NCBI GenBank assembly: GCA_021838585.1
Contig: JAKCDE010000023.1
Coordinates: 1 to 16,056 of the forward strand
Direction of reading: 5' to 3'
Length of the DNA stretch: 16,056 nucleotides
From: Nitrospirota bacterium
GTDB lineage: Bacteria > Nitrospirota_A > Leptospirillia > Leptospirillales > Leptospirillaceae
A model generated the notes under the pieces. The model was not told the DNA's origin. It saw nothing but the letters and a program-made list of their open reading frames with translations, and searched no databases. Made by a program: the position numbers and the translations under genes. Positions 1 to 6,976 of this stretch are shown here, one piece after another. Position 1 is the stretch's first letter, and the number at the start of each line of letters is the position of its first letter.

Positions 1-300
1 CCGTGAAGACATCATCGCCTCCCTTCTCCCGGATCCGGGAGGCCAGGGCATTCTGGGTATGGAGGGCGTCGGCGGTACCCTCTTGCCTGAAAGGTCGAGA
101 GGCTCCAGAGGCGTATGGGCGGCCGGGATATCGTGGCCCTTGGGACCGTCCAGTCGTTTCTGGGCAACAACGGTGCCGTCCTTGTGGACGAGCGCCGCCA
201 TGAGACCGACCGAGGAGGAGCGGATCGTCTTGCCGTCGATCGCGATGGCCCGGCCGGACGAATGGGTCACAAAATTTTTTTCGTTTCCTTTCGATACACC
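1..300 (-). pseudogene. ISAs1-family transposase remnant, frameshifted and truncated
   Basis: Read on the minus strand, this stretch encodes a peptide with GRAIAIDGKTIRSS, the RNase H-fold DDE 'IDGKT' motif of ISAs1/H-repeat transposases. It continues with VVAQKRLDGPKGHDI and DLSGKR. In the next frame it reads TADALHTQNALASRIREKGG, which matches the second-Asp region of the same family. The two parts join only if one base is restored near positions 74-82, so there is a one-base deletion. Upstream there is an in-frame stop at about 345. The roughly 100 N-terminal residues expected before IDGKT are not recognisable, so the 5' part is lost. The remnant continues beyond the left edge. It is a non-functional IS relic; family assignment is from motif recognition. 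Confidence 0.75.
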
Positions 301-330
301 CCGGATTCCGTTTTTGTCCCCTGCGGGTCC

Positions 331-364
331 ATCTGATTTTCGTTATTTTCAGGAAAAATCAGAT
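331..364. repeat. Perfect 10-bp inverted repeat upstream of the MFS gene
   Basis: ATCTGATTTT at 331-340 and AAAATCAGAT at 355-364 are exact reverse complements separated by 14 bases. The arms are AT-rich and no T-tract gives a convincing terminator on either strand. The repeat lies 67 bases before the start codon of the exporter and just beyond the transposase relic. It could be an operator for the exporter, a weak bidirectional terminator, or debris of the IS end. The sequence does not decide between these. Confidence 0.55.
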
Positions 365-431
365 ATCTTCCCGGGCACAGATCTTGCGAAATTATTAAAT
401 GTTCAATCTTCAAACAAGGAGACAGCCAAGG

Positions 432-1715
432 ATGACCTTCGCCCGAACGAACACCCCGTCACATTCCCGCATTCTTCTCGGGGACAAAAATTTTTCATTG
501 CTCCTGGGGGGACAGGTCGTCTCCCAGATCGGAGAAAATCTCAACCGGGTCGCCCTCTTCTGGTTTGTCTATCTATTTACTCACCGCGTGGCCGATATGG
601 TCGTGGTCGGGGTTCTTCAGACCCTCCCCCCACTCCTTTTCGGCTGGCTGAATGGCGTCCTGCTCGACCGCTATTCAAAAAAATGGATCATGATCGGCGT
701 CGACATCGCCCGGGGACTCCTGGTCATGGTCATCCCATTGCTCTTCGCCCTGCACCTCCTGACCCTTCCCATCCTTTATATTCTCGTCTTCATGATATCG
801 ACCATGAGCGGAGTCTTTGGGCCGGCTCTCTACAGCGCCATTCCCCTCATCGCCGAAAGGGAGCGACTTCTTTCCGCCAACGCCCTGATGCAGACGACAG
901 GACAGATCGGGCTGCTCATCGGCCCCATCCTTGGAGGTCTTCTGGCAGTCCTCTGGAGCCCTTCGGGCGAGATGCTCATCAACGGGATCACATTCCTCGC
1001 CTCCGCCGTCTTTCTTCTTTTCATCGACTTTCGGGAGCCCCGGGCCTCGGATGCGGGAATTTCGCGGACCGGAATGGCCATGGAGATCCGGGAAGGATTC
1101 TCCTTCGTCTTCTCCCCTCAAAGAAGTCTGTTGGCACCCTTTTTCTTGATGGCCCTCTATGGATTCGTGACAGGACCGCTCAACATTCTTCTTCTTGTTC
1201 TCTCGAAACAGGTTTTAAACCGCGGCGCCGAAGGTTTCGGGGATCTGGTCTCCGCCTTTGGCGTCGGCATGCTTCTTTCCTCCCTCTTTCTGACCGTTTA
1301 CACCCCCCGCAACTCCATGGCCCTTGTCGCTGGTGGATTTTCCCTGGCCGGACTTCTCACGCTCGCGATCGGAACGGTCGCCTCACTGCCCCTTGATCTG
1401 CTCCTTTTTGTCCTTTGGGGGGCCGCCGTCTCCCTGGTCAATCCACTCTCCCAGACGCTGATCCAGCGCATGACCCCGTCACACCTTCTCGCGCGGGTCC
1501 TGACCGTCATGAGCGTCGGATTTCTTGCGGGCATAATGGCGGGGATGGCCTTTTTCCCCGAGATTTCGACACGATATGGAATCCACTGGTCGTTCCTGAT
1601 CATGGGGCTTTGCCTGCTCATTCCATCGCTCGGAGCCATCAAGGGATTGGCCCCCCTCCTCCGCCGACTGACGGAGACGCTCCAGACGCGCTCCCTTCCG
1701 GACGCCGACCTCTAA
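432..1715 (+). CDS. MFS transporter, MFS_3/DHA3-type efflux permease
   Basis: The 427-residue protein has about twelve hydrophobic segments. The first follows GDKNFSLLLGGQVVSQIG, a typical DHA3/EntS-like opening. The conserved MFS loop between helices 2 and 3 is present as GVLLDRYSKK (about residues 75-84). It is therefore an inner-membrane, proton-driven exporter; the substrate cannot be told from sequence. I chose ATG 432 over ATG 399 because AAGGAG (416-421) sits 10 bases before it, whereas the upstream ATG lacks a Shine-Dalgarno. The otsA-like gene begins 27 bases after its stop in the same direction, so the two may be co-transcribed, although trehalose synthesis and drug-type efflux have no obvious functional link. 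Family assignment is confident; the role is unknown. Confidence 0.88.
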   Translation: MTFARTNTPSHSRILLGDKNFSLLLGGQVVSQIGENLNRVALFWFVYLFTHRVADMVVVGVLQTLPPLLFGWLNGVLLDRYSKKWIMIGVDIARGLLVMVIPLLFALHLLTLPILYILVFMISTMSGVFGPALYSAIPLIAERERLLSANALMQTTGQIGLLIGPILGGLLAVLWSPSGEMLINGITFLASAVFLLFIDFREPRASDAGISRTGMAMEIREGFSFVFSPQRSLLAPFFLMALYGFVTGPLNILLLVLSKQVLNRGAEGFGDLVSAFGVGMLLSSLFLTVYTPRNSMALVAGGFSLAGLLTLAIGTVASLPLDLLLFVLWGAAVSLVNPLSQTLIQRMTPSHLLARVLTVMSVGFLAGIMAGMAFFPEISTRYGIHWSFLIMGLCLLIPSLGAIKGLAPLLRRLTETLQTRSLPDADL

Positions 1716-1742
1716 CCTTTCGAAAACCATGGAGAATGAATA

Positions 1743-3329
1743 TTGACCCCATCCAATCCCAGCAAGGAAACCCCGGGGTTCTCAAGGAACCCTCCCCGAA
1801 CATGGAACGCGATTTCCGTCTCAGAACGCTTCCAAAGCCTCTTCGGAACCGGAAAGCTCCTGGTTGCGACCCACAGGGAACCGGTCATCGTCCAGACCAT
1901 TCCCAAGGATTCTTCCCCGGAGGGCGAAGCATTGAAGCTCCGCTACCCGGCCGGAGGCGTCAGCCAGTCTCTTCACCGCCTCCTCCTTCAGACTGGAGGA
2001 GACTGGGTTTCCCTCAAAAGCTCCCCCGGACCATCATCTCTCGAGATTACCCTCCCCGGTTATCCGGCCACCTACAACCTTTTCAGGATCTCCATTGAAG
2101 ACTCTTCGCGGAATGAGGAGTACCAGCGTTTTTCGAACGACCTCCTATGGCCGCTCTTTCATGAAGAGCCCGGTAGAGTCGGCGCCCGGCCGGGGGACTT
2201 CACCGGATACGAGATGGTCAACCGGCTCTTCGCCGACCATATTTTGCGGATCACGCGAAACCACGAAGTCGGCGTCCTGTGGATCCACGACTACCAGCTA
2301 ACCCAGGTCGCCAAGGAGCTCCGGTCAAAGGCAACAGCCGTCATCCCCCCCATCGCATTCTTCTGGCACATTCCCTGGCCCCGGCCGGAATTTTTGGCGA
2401 ATCTACCCGAACGCAGGGATCTTCTCGAGGGACTCCTCGATTACGATTTTCTCGGCTTCCAGACGGCTCTCTACCGTGAGCGATTCCTGGAGTCCGTCGC
2501 CCGGGATTTCTCCGGCAACACGCGCGTGACCGTTTCTCCCCGACTCGTCGTCAAGGACGGCCGCAGGATCCATGTGGGAGACTATCCGATCGGAGTCGAT
2601 CCCATCCGTTTCGAATCCCTCTCACTCGACCCGAAAGGACAGTCCGATGCCCGCGGCTTTCTCCGGGAGCATGGAATCGGGCCGGAGGAGAGGCTTCTCA
2701 TCTCCGTCGACCGGATGGACTATACCAAGGGATTCCTGAAACGGCTCCAGATTCTGGAGTCACTTTTCCGGAACTTCCCGGAGTGGATCGGAAAGATCCG
2801 TCTCCTCCAGATCGCCCCCCTGACCCGCTCCGGCCATTCCACCTATCAGGGCTATCAGAAGAAAGTCCGCGACGCGGTCATGACAGCCAACGAACGTTGG
2901 AGGAGGGGCGACTGGTTCCCGGTCGTTTCCATCGAACAAACCGTCGAGCACCGGATTCTGGCTCCCCTTTACCGGATGGCCGCAGGAGCGCTGGTGACAT
3001 CGACCAACGACGGCATGAACCTCGTCGCCAAGGAATACCTGGCGGCCCAGAAGGACGAGGGGGGAATTCTCTTCCTGAGCCGTTACACCGGCGCCGCGCA
3101 GGGACTTCGGGAAGCGGTCCTGATCGATCCATTCGATCCCTCCACTGCCGCCGCGATCATTCATCGCGCCCTGGGGGAACCTCTCTCGATCCGGACGGGA
3201 CGGAACAAGATTCTGCGGGATCAGATTTCCCGGAACAACATTTTTCAGTGGATGGGGTCGATTCTGACAGGAATTCATGCGGCGGAGCTGGAAAAAAGGG
3301 ATCGGGCTGAAAAAAGCGGGGCGGGATAG
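1743..3329 (+). CDS. otsA: Alpha,alpha-trehalose-6-phosphate synthase (GT20)
   Basis: The 528-residue protein belongs to glycosyltransferase family 20, which transfers glucose from a nucleotide sugar to glucose-6-phosphate to make trehalose-6-phosphate, an osmo- and stress-protectant precursor. Visible landmarks: HREPV (44-48) in place of the usual NRLPV, GG at 71-72, FSNDLLWPLFH (130-140, equivalent to the acceptor-binding Trp region), WIHDYQL (180-186), FFWHIPWPRPEF (207-217), DRMDYTKG (323-330, donor-phosphate Arg/Lys) and NDGMNLVAKEY (422-432, catalytic-site Asp and Glu). The TTG start at 1743 follows GGAG (1731-1734) by 8 bases; no ATG or GTG lies in frame before the first conserved block. 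The FSN..LWP segment favours OtsA over glucosylglycerol-phosphate synthase, but GgpS-like specificity is not excluded. No otsB phosphatase gene is in the window. Confidence 0.82.
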   Translation: MTPSNPSKETPGFSRNPPRTWNAISVSERFQSLFGTGKLLVATHREPVIVQTIPKDSSPEGEALKLRYPAGGVSQSLHRLLLQTGGDWVSLKSSPGPSSLEITLPGYPATYNLFRISIEDSSRNEEYQRFSNDLLWPLFHEEPGRVGARPGDFTGYEMVNRLFADHILRITRNHEVGVLWIHDYQLTQVAKELRSKATAVIPPIAFFWHIPWPRPEFLANLPERRDLLEGLLDYDFLGFQTALYRERFLESVARDFSGNTRVTVSPRLVVKDGRRIHVGDYPIGVDPIRFESLSLDPKGQSDARGFLREHGIGPEERLLISVDRMDYTKGFLKRLQILESLFRNFPEWIGKIRLLQIAPLTRSGHSTYQGYQKKVRDAVMTANERWRRGDWFPVVSIEQTVEHRILAPLYRMAAGALVTSTNDGMNLVAKEYLAAQKDEGGILFLSRYTGAAQGLREAVLIDPFDPSTAAAIIHRALGEPLSIRTGRNKILRDQISRNNIFQWMGSILTGIHAAELEKRDRAEKSGAG

Positions 3330-3349
3330 GAAGGTCCCTTCCGCCCCGC
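3310..3349 (-). terminator. Rho-independent terminator of the lipoprotein cluster
   Basis: GCGGGGCGG (3316-3324) pairs perfectly with CCGCCCCGC (3341-3349). On the minus strand the stem is followed directly by six Ts (A-run 3310-3315). It lies just after the stop of the minus-strand lipoprotein gene and overlaps the last codons and stop of otsA. The T-tract orientation shows that it serves the minus-strand transcript. The plus strand has no T-tract after the stem, so otsA has no obvious terminator of its own. Confidence 0.8.
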
Positions 3350-3355
3350 AGGAGG

Positions 3356-4066
3356 CTAACCCCCCGTGCAGACGTTCTCGGGGATCAGGGAAAGATTCTT
3401 GTCGGAGATCTCCTTGATGACCTGGGAAAAGCGGTTGGCGTCGAACTTCTTGTACTTCAGTTCGCCCCCAAGATTGTTCGCGATCATCGGAAGAAGCTTG
3501 AGGGAGTTCCGCCGGGAGCATTCCCAGTTCGGCTGGCTGTAGCGAACAAGAGCCCAGGCCCGGTAGAGGGTCCGCTTGTCGGGAGAGACGCGATTGGGAT
3601 GCTTTGGCTGGTACTCGAGCCAGTAGTACTGGTACTCCTCCCCTCCCACGAGCCACCCCTGGGATGTCTGCCGGATCTGCGTCTTCGTGTCGTCCTTGAT
3701 GCGCATCATGGTCTGGGTGTCGGCGTTGAGCTCCCTCTTTACGGAATTTCCGACAAGGCTCCAGTTCTGGTCGCCGATTCTGTCCGAAGCCTTTCGCTGA
3801 GCCCGGATGTAGGCGTCATGCTTGGCTCCCTGAAGGGAGTTCTCCAGCGGAGAGCTCGCGGCAAACCACTTTGCACTGCGATGGCTTTTCTTCTGGTTCC
3901 ACCGTCCGATGCCGTTGATCCAGGAGGGAACGCTCGAGTCCGAGCGGGCCACGACCCTGTACCCCTCCGGCCCTTTGGGCATGTTCGAGATGGATGCGCA
4001 ACCCGCGAGCGCAAGCGACGATGCCGCCAGGGCTCCTGCGGCCGCCCACAACAATTTCTGTTTCAT
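3356..4066 (-). CDS. Outer-envelope lipoprotein, paralogue of the 5413-6087 lipoprotein
   Basis: The 236-residue protein has a classical lipoprotein signal: a KQK n-region, an Ala/Leu-rich core and lipobox LAGC with Cys23. The ATG at 4066 is preceded by AAGGAG; the longer frame upstream is not needed. The mature part shares an ordered pattern with the lipoprotein at 5413-6087: PSWI, a Trp six residues on, a WFAASS block, DAY..A, a TQIRQTSQGW segment and a YYWLEY segment. The two are therefore probably paralogues. This pattern resembles LPP20-type envelope lipoproteins, but I cannot name a defined family. It is the last gene of the minus-strand cluster, 174 bases after the preceding gene, and ends at a strong terminator. 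The function is unknown; a structural or assembly role in the envelope is inference. Confidence 0.8.
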   Translation of the reverse strand: MKQKLLWAAAGALAASSLALAGCASISNMPKGPEGYRVVARSDSSVPSWINGIGRWNQKKSHRSAKWFAASSPLENSLQGAKHDAYIRAQRKASDRIGDQNWSLVGNSVKRELNADTQTMMRIKDDTKTQIRQTSQGWLVGGEEYQYYWLEYQPKHPNRVSPDKRTLYRAWALVRYSQPNWECSRRNSLKLLPMIANNLGGELKYKKFDANRFSQVIKEISDKNLSLIPENVCTGG

Positions 4067-4087
4067 CGATTCTCCTTTCCTTGTTGG

Positions 4088-4106
4088 CCTCCCGCATACC
4101 GGGAGG
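4088..4106 (-). repeat. Hairpin in the leader of the 3356-4066 lipoprotein gene
   Basis: CCTCCCG and CGGGAGG form a perfect 7-bp stem with a 5-base loop, ending about 22 bases upstream of the ATG at 4066 and just before its Shine-Dalgarno. No T-tract follows, so it is not a standard terminator. It could affect mRNA stability or translation of this third cistron. Confidence 0.45.
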
Positions 4107-4240
4107 ATTCCTGTCGGGAGCGGATCCGCTTTTGCCGGCACCCGTCCGCCCGAATCTAACGCCAATGCTGATCCTTACCCTGTTAAAGATTGAAAAGATA
4201 CACGGAACCATCCATTTTCAGCCGTTTTGAAACCGGGGCC

Positions 4241-5356
4241 CTACTGTCCGAAGTCCTGGCAAAATCTTTCCGGAGAAGCGGGCGTCTTCGTTTCTTGCGT
4301 TAGCCCCTTTGCCTGGCTGGGAAACGAAACAAAGCGCGGATCCCCCTTCTCGAGGAAAAGACGGCTCTTGAGTCCCTCCAGCAATGGATCGACGCCCTTG
4401 TCCGAAACTGTCCGGGAGGCCATCAATTCGGCCTGGGCCGGATCTAGCCCGGCAACCTTGCGCTGGTGGACCACCGACCCCCAGACGGTTCCATCCGGAG
4501 AGGAAAGGGAAAACGCATACCGGAGAACGTAATATCGATATCTCCGGGAAAATCCGGGGGGCAACGGAGAAGCCGAGACATGGCCGGATATTCGGATCCG
4601 TCCCCCCGATGGAACGACAAGGAGGCCCATCCGGGTCACGCGCTGTTCGATCGCCTCCCGGACGTGCCGGGCAAAAGGATCGACCCGACCGCAATCGTTT
4701 TTCACCTCCACGGAGACGGTCATGTCGCGCGAGAGAAGGGATTCGATCCGGTTGATTTCCCGTTGTGCATCAAATCGCCCGGACGGTCGTCCGCCAGAGA
4801 CCGACGCCGCCTCGCGATCGAAAAAAGCGGCCTCCTCCTTTGCCCGCACGATTCCAGAGAGATCGTGGATCTGTCTCATGGGGTTTGAAGTATTTTCCAG
4901 ATCGGAGTGGAGAGAGGCGATCTTTTTCCGGTCAGAATCGATCCGTCCGCGAATGTACCGGAGAAGATCGGATTTCTTTACTGCGACGAGGGCGACATAG
5001 GATCCCTGGGAGGAAAGAAATTTTCCACGGATGTTTTTCAGGCCATATAGCTTGGCGTGGGTGCGGACGGACAGGGCATCCCGCGTCGACCGGGAGACCG
5101 ACATGTTCTGTCGGGAGGTCCGCTGCTCGTATTTCGACCGAATGTCCGAATCGATCTGGTCCGCGAGGTTTCTAGCGGCATCCTTTTGGGCCCGGGCAAG
5201 CGTCGACCCGTATCCGAGGGCGGTGAGATAGCGGCTTTGGGGAACATCAGAGGCACGTCCTGTCACGTACCACTTTCCATCGGCCTGAGCCGTAACGGCC
5301 GTGGGCAAAAAAAGACAAAGCATCATGAACGCACGTGAAAAAATCCAGCGAACCAA
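4241..5356 (-). CDS. Secreted LPP20/FlgT-N-like periplasmic protein
   Basis: The 371-residue protein begins with a Sec signal peptide whose likely cleavage site is after AQA (residue 25). No lipobox Cys is present. Residues 46-72 (ALGYGSTLARAQKDAARNLADQI) are the characteristic helix of LPP20-type domains, also seen in the N-terminal domain of the flagellar protein FlgT, followed by a strand around 118-128 (GSYVALVAVKK). Residues about 130-210 are helical and charged. Residues 211-330 look like a separate alpha/beta domain (MTVSVEVKNDCGRVDPFARHV onwards). The TTG start at 5356 has GAGGAG 6 bases upstream; later ATGs would cut into the signal peptide. It is the middle cistron between two paralogous lipoproteins, 56 bases after the first. 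No flagellar genes are visible, so a flagellar role is unsupported. Confidence 0.78.
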   Translation of the reverse strand: MVRWIFSRAFMMLCLFLPTAVTAQADGKWYVTGRASDVPQSRYLTALGYGSTLARAQKDAARNLADQIDSDIRSKYEQRTSRQNMSVSRSTRDALSVRTHAKLYGLKNIRGKFLSSQGSYVALVAVKKSDLLRYIRGRIDSDRKKIASLHSDLENTSNPMRQIHDLSGIVRAKEEAAFFDREAASVSGGRPSGRFDAQREINRIESLLSRDMTVSVEVKNDCGRVDPFARHVREAIEQRVTRMGLLVVPSGGRIRISGHVSASPLPPGFSRRYRYYVLRYAFSLSSPDGTVWGSVVHQRKVAGLDPAQAELMASRTVSDKGVDPLLEGLKSRLFLEKGDPRFVSFPSQAKGLTQETKTPASPERFCQDFGQ

Positions 5357-5399
5357 AAGTCACTCCTCGGAATTGAGCCCGCAGGCCCCGCCATAGGGC

Positions 5400-5420
5400 C
5401 CGAATGAAAATCTCATTCGG
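5400..5420 (-). repeat. Intercistronic hairpin at the stop codon of the first lipoprotein gene
   Basis: CCGAATGA (5400-5407) and TCATTCGG (5413-5420) are perfect complements separated by 5 bases. The stem contains the TGA stop of the upstream gene and sits 44 bases before the TTG start of the next. There is no T-tract, so it is more likely an RNA stability or processing element than a terminator. Confidence 0.5.
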
Positions 5421-6087
5421 CGGGCGTCGCGGCTTCCTGTCGAATCATCTTGTCGAAAAGAGCCTTGGTCCGGGGGTCCCGGGCGCTATCGCGCGCTCCC
5501 TCCAGGGACTTTCGCAGAAGGTGCTCGTAGAGATCCTTCCGGATCGACACGAGAACGTGATATTTATAGAAGGAATAGGGAGGCTGCTCCGCACGATCCT
5601 TTTCCCAGTACTTCCGCCAGAAATAATCGTCGACCCTCGCCCCCGAGATTCTGGCCTGTGCCTGGGTCATGACAAGAGAGGAGACGCGCCTCTCGACGCT
5701 CATGTCCATTCCCCCGCTCCCCACCCCCATCTTCCTGAGGCTCTCCTCCCGATAGAGGGACCTGGCCTTCTCCCCGAGCCGCTCGGCGATGGAACGCATC
5801 GCATTCTCATAGGCATCCGTCCGTCCCGACTCCTGATCGGGCTCCTTGGAGGTCGAGCCCACAAAATAAACGCGTTCCGGATGCTTTTTTTGCCAGATAC
5901 CGGGAGAGTCGATCCAGAGAGGGCGCCTATCCGATGAGCGGCTTTCGAGGTGGGGGACTCCCAGCCCCCCCGGAGGAGTGGAGAGGCTGGAGCAGGAGGC
6001 GAAGAGAAAGGAGGGAAGCATAAGGAGCAGCCACTTTGGGAAACGCCATCGGTAAAGGAGCCAGGTCGGATCCTCGGGGTACGCCAC
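5413..6087 (-). CDS. Envelope lipoprotein, first gene of the LPP20-like cluster
   Basis: The 224-residue protein has a hydrophobic signal ending in lipobox FASC with acylated Cys32. The n-region is long (MAYPEDPTWLLYRWRFPKW) but still basic before the core. The GTG start at 6087 lies 6 bases after AGAGAGG; no better start is seen. The mature part has PLWIDSPGIW, VYFVGSTS, DAYENAMRSIAERLGEKA and a TQAQARISGARVDDYFWRKY block, then YKYHVLVSI. This layout (an Ala-rich helix, then a hydrophobic strand) is that of LPP20-like domains, and it parallels the lipoprotein at 3356-4066. It probably heads an operon with the next gene 56 bases downstream. The role is unknown; location in the outer envelope follows from the lipobox. 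Confidence 0.8.
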   Translation of the reverse strand: MAYPEDPTWLLYRWRFPKWLLLMLPSFLFASCSSLSTPPGGLGVPHLESRSSDRRPLWIDSPGIWQKKHPERVYFVGSTSKEPDQESGRTDAYENAMRSIAERLGEKARSLYREESLRKMGVGSGGMDMSVERRVSSLVMTQAQARISGARVDDYFWRKYWEKDRAEQPPYSFYKYHVLVSIRKDLYEHLLRKSLEGARDSARDPRTKALFDKMIRQEAATPAE

Positions 6088-6125
6088 AGTAAACCTCTCT
6101 TTCCTTCACGGCCCGGCCAATCGGA

Positions 6126-6142
6126 GTCAGGTCGACCCTGAC
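6126..6142. promoter_or_regulatory. Palindrome upstream of the lipoprotein cluster
   Basis: GTCAGG-TCGAC-CCTGAC is a perfect 6-bp inverted repeat with a 5-base centre, 39 bases upstream of the first gene's GTG. Its symmetry and position fit a dimeric repressor site over a minus-strand promoter. I could not identify a convincing -35/-10 pair, and no regulator gene is in the window. Confidence 0.4.
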
Positions 6143-6295
6143 AAGCCAAGGGAGAGTACTTCTGAAACGTCATGGCTGGAGCGACGAAAAAACTTGAGTT
6201 TTCAAAGAACTATTTTAGGGGGATCGAACCGGAGAAGCAAGGAGCGCCCCGGCATGGGCCGCTGTCTCTCCGTCCGAATGATGCTCTGAACTCTC

Positions 6296-6634
6296 TCAGG
6301 GCTTTCTGGATGAAATTCCGGAAGATCCTCGGGGCCTCGGGTAGGGGATCTCCCCGGAATAGCCTTCGATGGGGTGAGGTTCCGGAGCTCCGGCCAGGAA
6401 TGTCCTCCGGGCAGGAGCGGTGGAGCGTCTCAGGAGATTCGGTGTCGGATAGGAGCGCGGCAGGGAATCGAAGAAATTGAGATCGAGAGAACGATCTTCC
6501 GTAAAAGCGAAGTGGACCGATTCCAGAAGGCCCGTTTTGGGAGAATACCGGAATTCGATTTCAGGAAGGAGCTCCTGAATCTCCTGCAGGAGTCGGTTGA
6601 CCTCCTGGTACTTCGACGGAATTTCCTTTTTCAT
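6296..6634 (-). CDS. Small hypothetical protein (112 aa)
   Basis: The start at 6634 (ATG) is preceded by GGAGGGAGG, one of the strongest Shine-Dalgarno sequences in the window, which makes expression likely. Residues 1-55 look folded: a charged helix (KYQEVNRLLQEIQELLPEIEF) and then a YSPKTGLLESVHFAF strand pair. From about residue 60 to 112 the chain is rich in Pro, Arg, Ser and Gly and probably disordered. There is no signal peptide, membrane segment or recognisable catalytic motif. It is divergent from the large c-di-GMP gene and separated from the lipoprotein cluster by about 208 bases in which I see only the palindrome at 6126. I do not recognise a family. Confidence 0.6.
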   Translation of the reverse strand: MKKEIPSKYQEVNRLLQEIQELLPEIEFRYSPKTGLLESVHFAFTEDRSLDLNFFDSLPRSYPTPNLLRRSTAPARRTFLAGAPEPHPIEGYSGEIPYPRPRGSSGISSRKP

Positions 6635-6697
6635 GAGACCTCCCTCCAGCTTAAGGCGACTCGTCTTCCGGGGGCTTTCTGGGGAACGGGATGCCAT

Positions 6698-6724
6698 ATT
6701 CTAAAAAGCTATAAACCTATTCAA
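6698..6724 (-). promoter_or_regulatory. Possible sigma70-type promoter for the 112-aa gene
   Basis: On the minus strand, TTGAAT (6719-6724) and TAGAAT (6698-6703) lie in an AT-rich block about 65 bases before the ATG at 6634. The spacer is 15 bases, shorter than ideal, so the call is tentative. The 342-base gap 6635-6976 is otherwise AT-rich non-coding DNA that also holds the CRP-type palindrome at 6850-6865. Confidence 0.35.
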
Positions 6725-6849
6725 TGTATCCCACGAAATCCATTCGTCAAGCAAGGGTCAGACTATCTTCAATGCAATCTTAAAGCATTTATTTTTTTTA
6801 ACTTTTATGGGCTTGAGTCGCAAACTCTCCCCTGCATGGAACCGGAATT

Positions 6850-6865
6850 TGTGATTTTTGTCACA
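6850..6865. promoter_or_regulatory. CRP/FNR-superfamily binding palindrome
   Basis: TGTGATTTTTGTCACA matches the CRP half-sites exactly: TGTGA, 6 bases, TCACA. It sits in the AT-rich divergent region, 111 bases before the ATG of the multidomain c-di-GMP gene and about 216 bases before the 112-aa gene. A possible -10 (TAGACT, 6898-6903) lies downstream, consistent with activation of the plus-strand gene. Which CRP-family regulator binds, and whether it binds at all, is inference. Confidence 0.55.
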
Positions 6866-6976
6866 GGGTCCATATTCCCTCCTGAATGGATTTCATGTAG
6901 ACTGCATCTTTGCTACCGGACAATGCCATCTCTCAAGGGACCGTTATTCAAGGCTCTTCAAGGGAGCGGAGAAACC

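Noticed and set aside
59..1396. Long plus-strand open frame covering the left part of the window
   Set aside because: It overlaps the MFS gene in another frame, is Arg/Pro-rich with no domain, and has no Shine-Dalgarno; it is a GC-driven shadow.
6374..6976. N-terminal extension of the c-di-GMP protein back to 6374
   Set aside because: It crosses the AT-rich divergent promoter region and the opposite-strand 112-aa gene. The strong GGAGCGGAG before ATG 6977 sets the real start.
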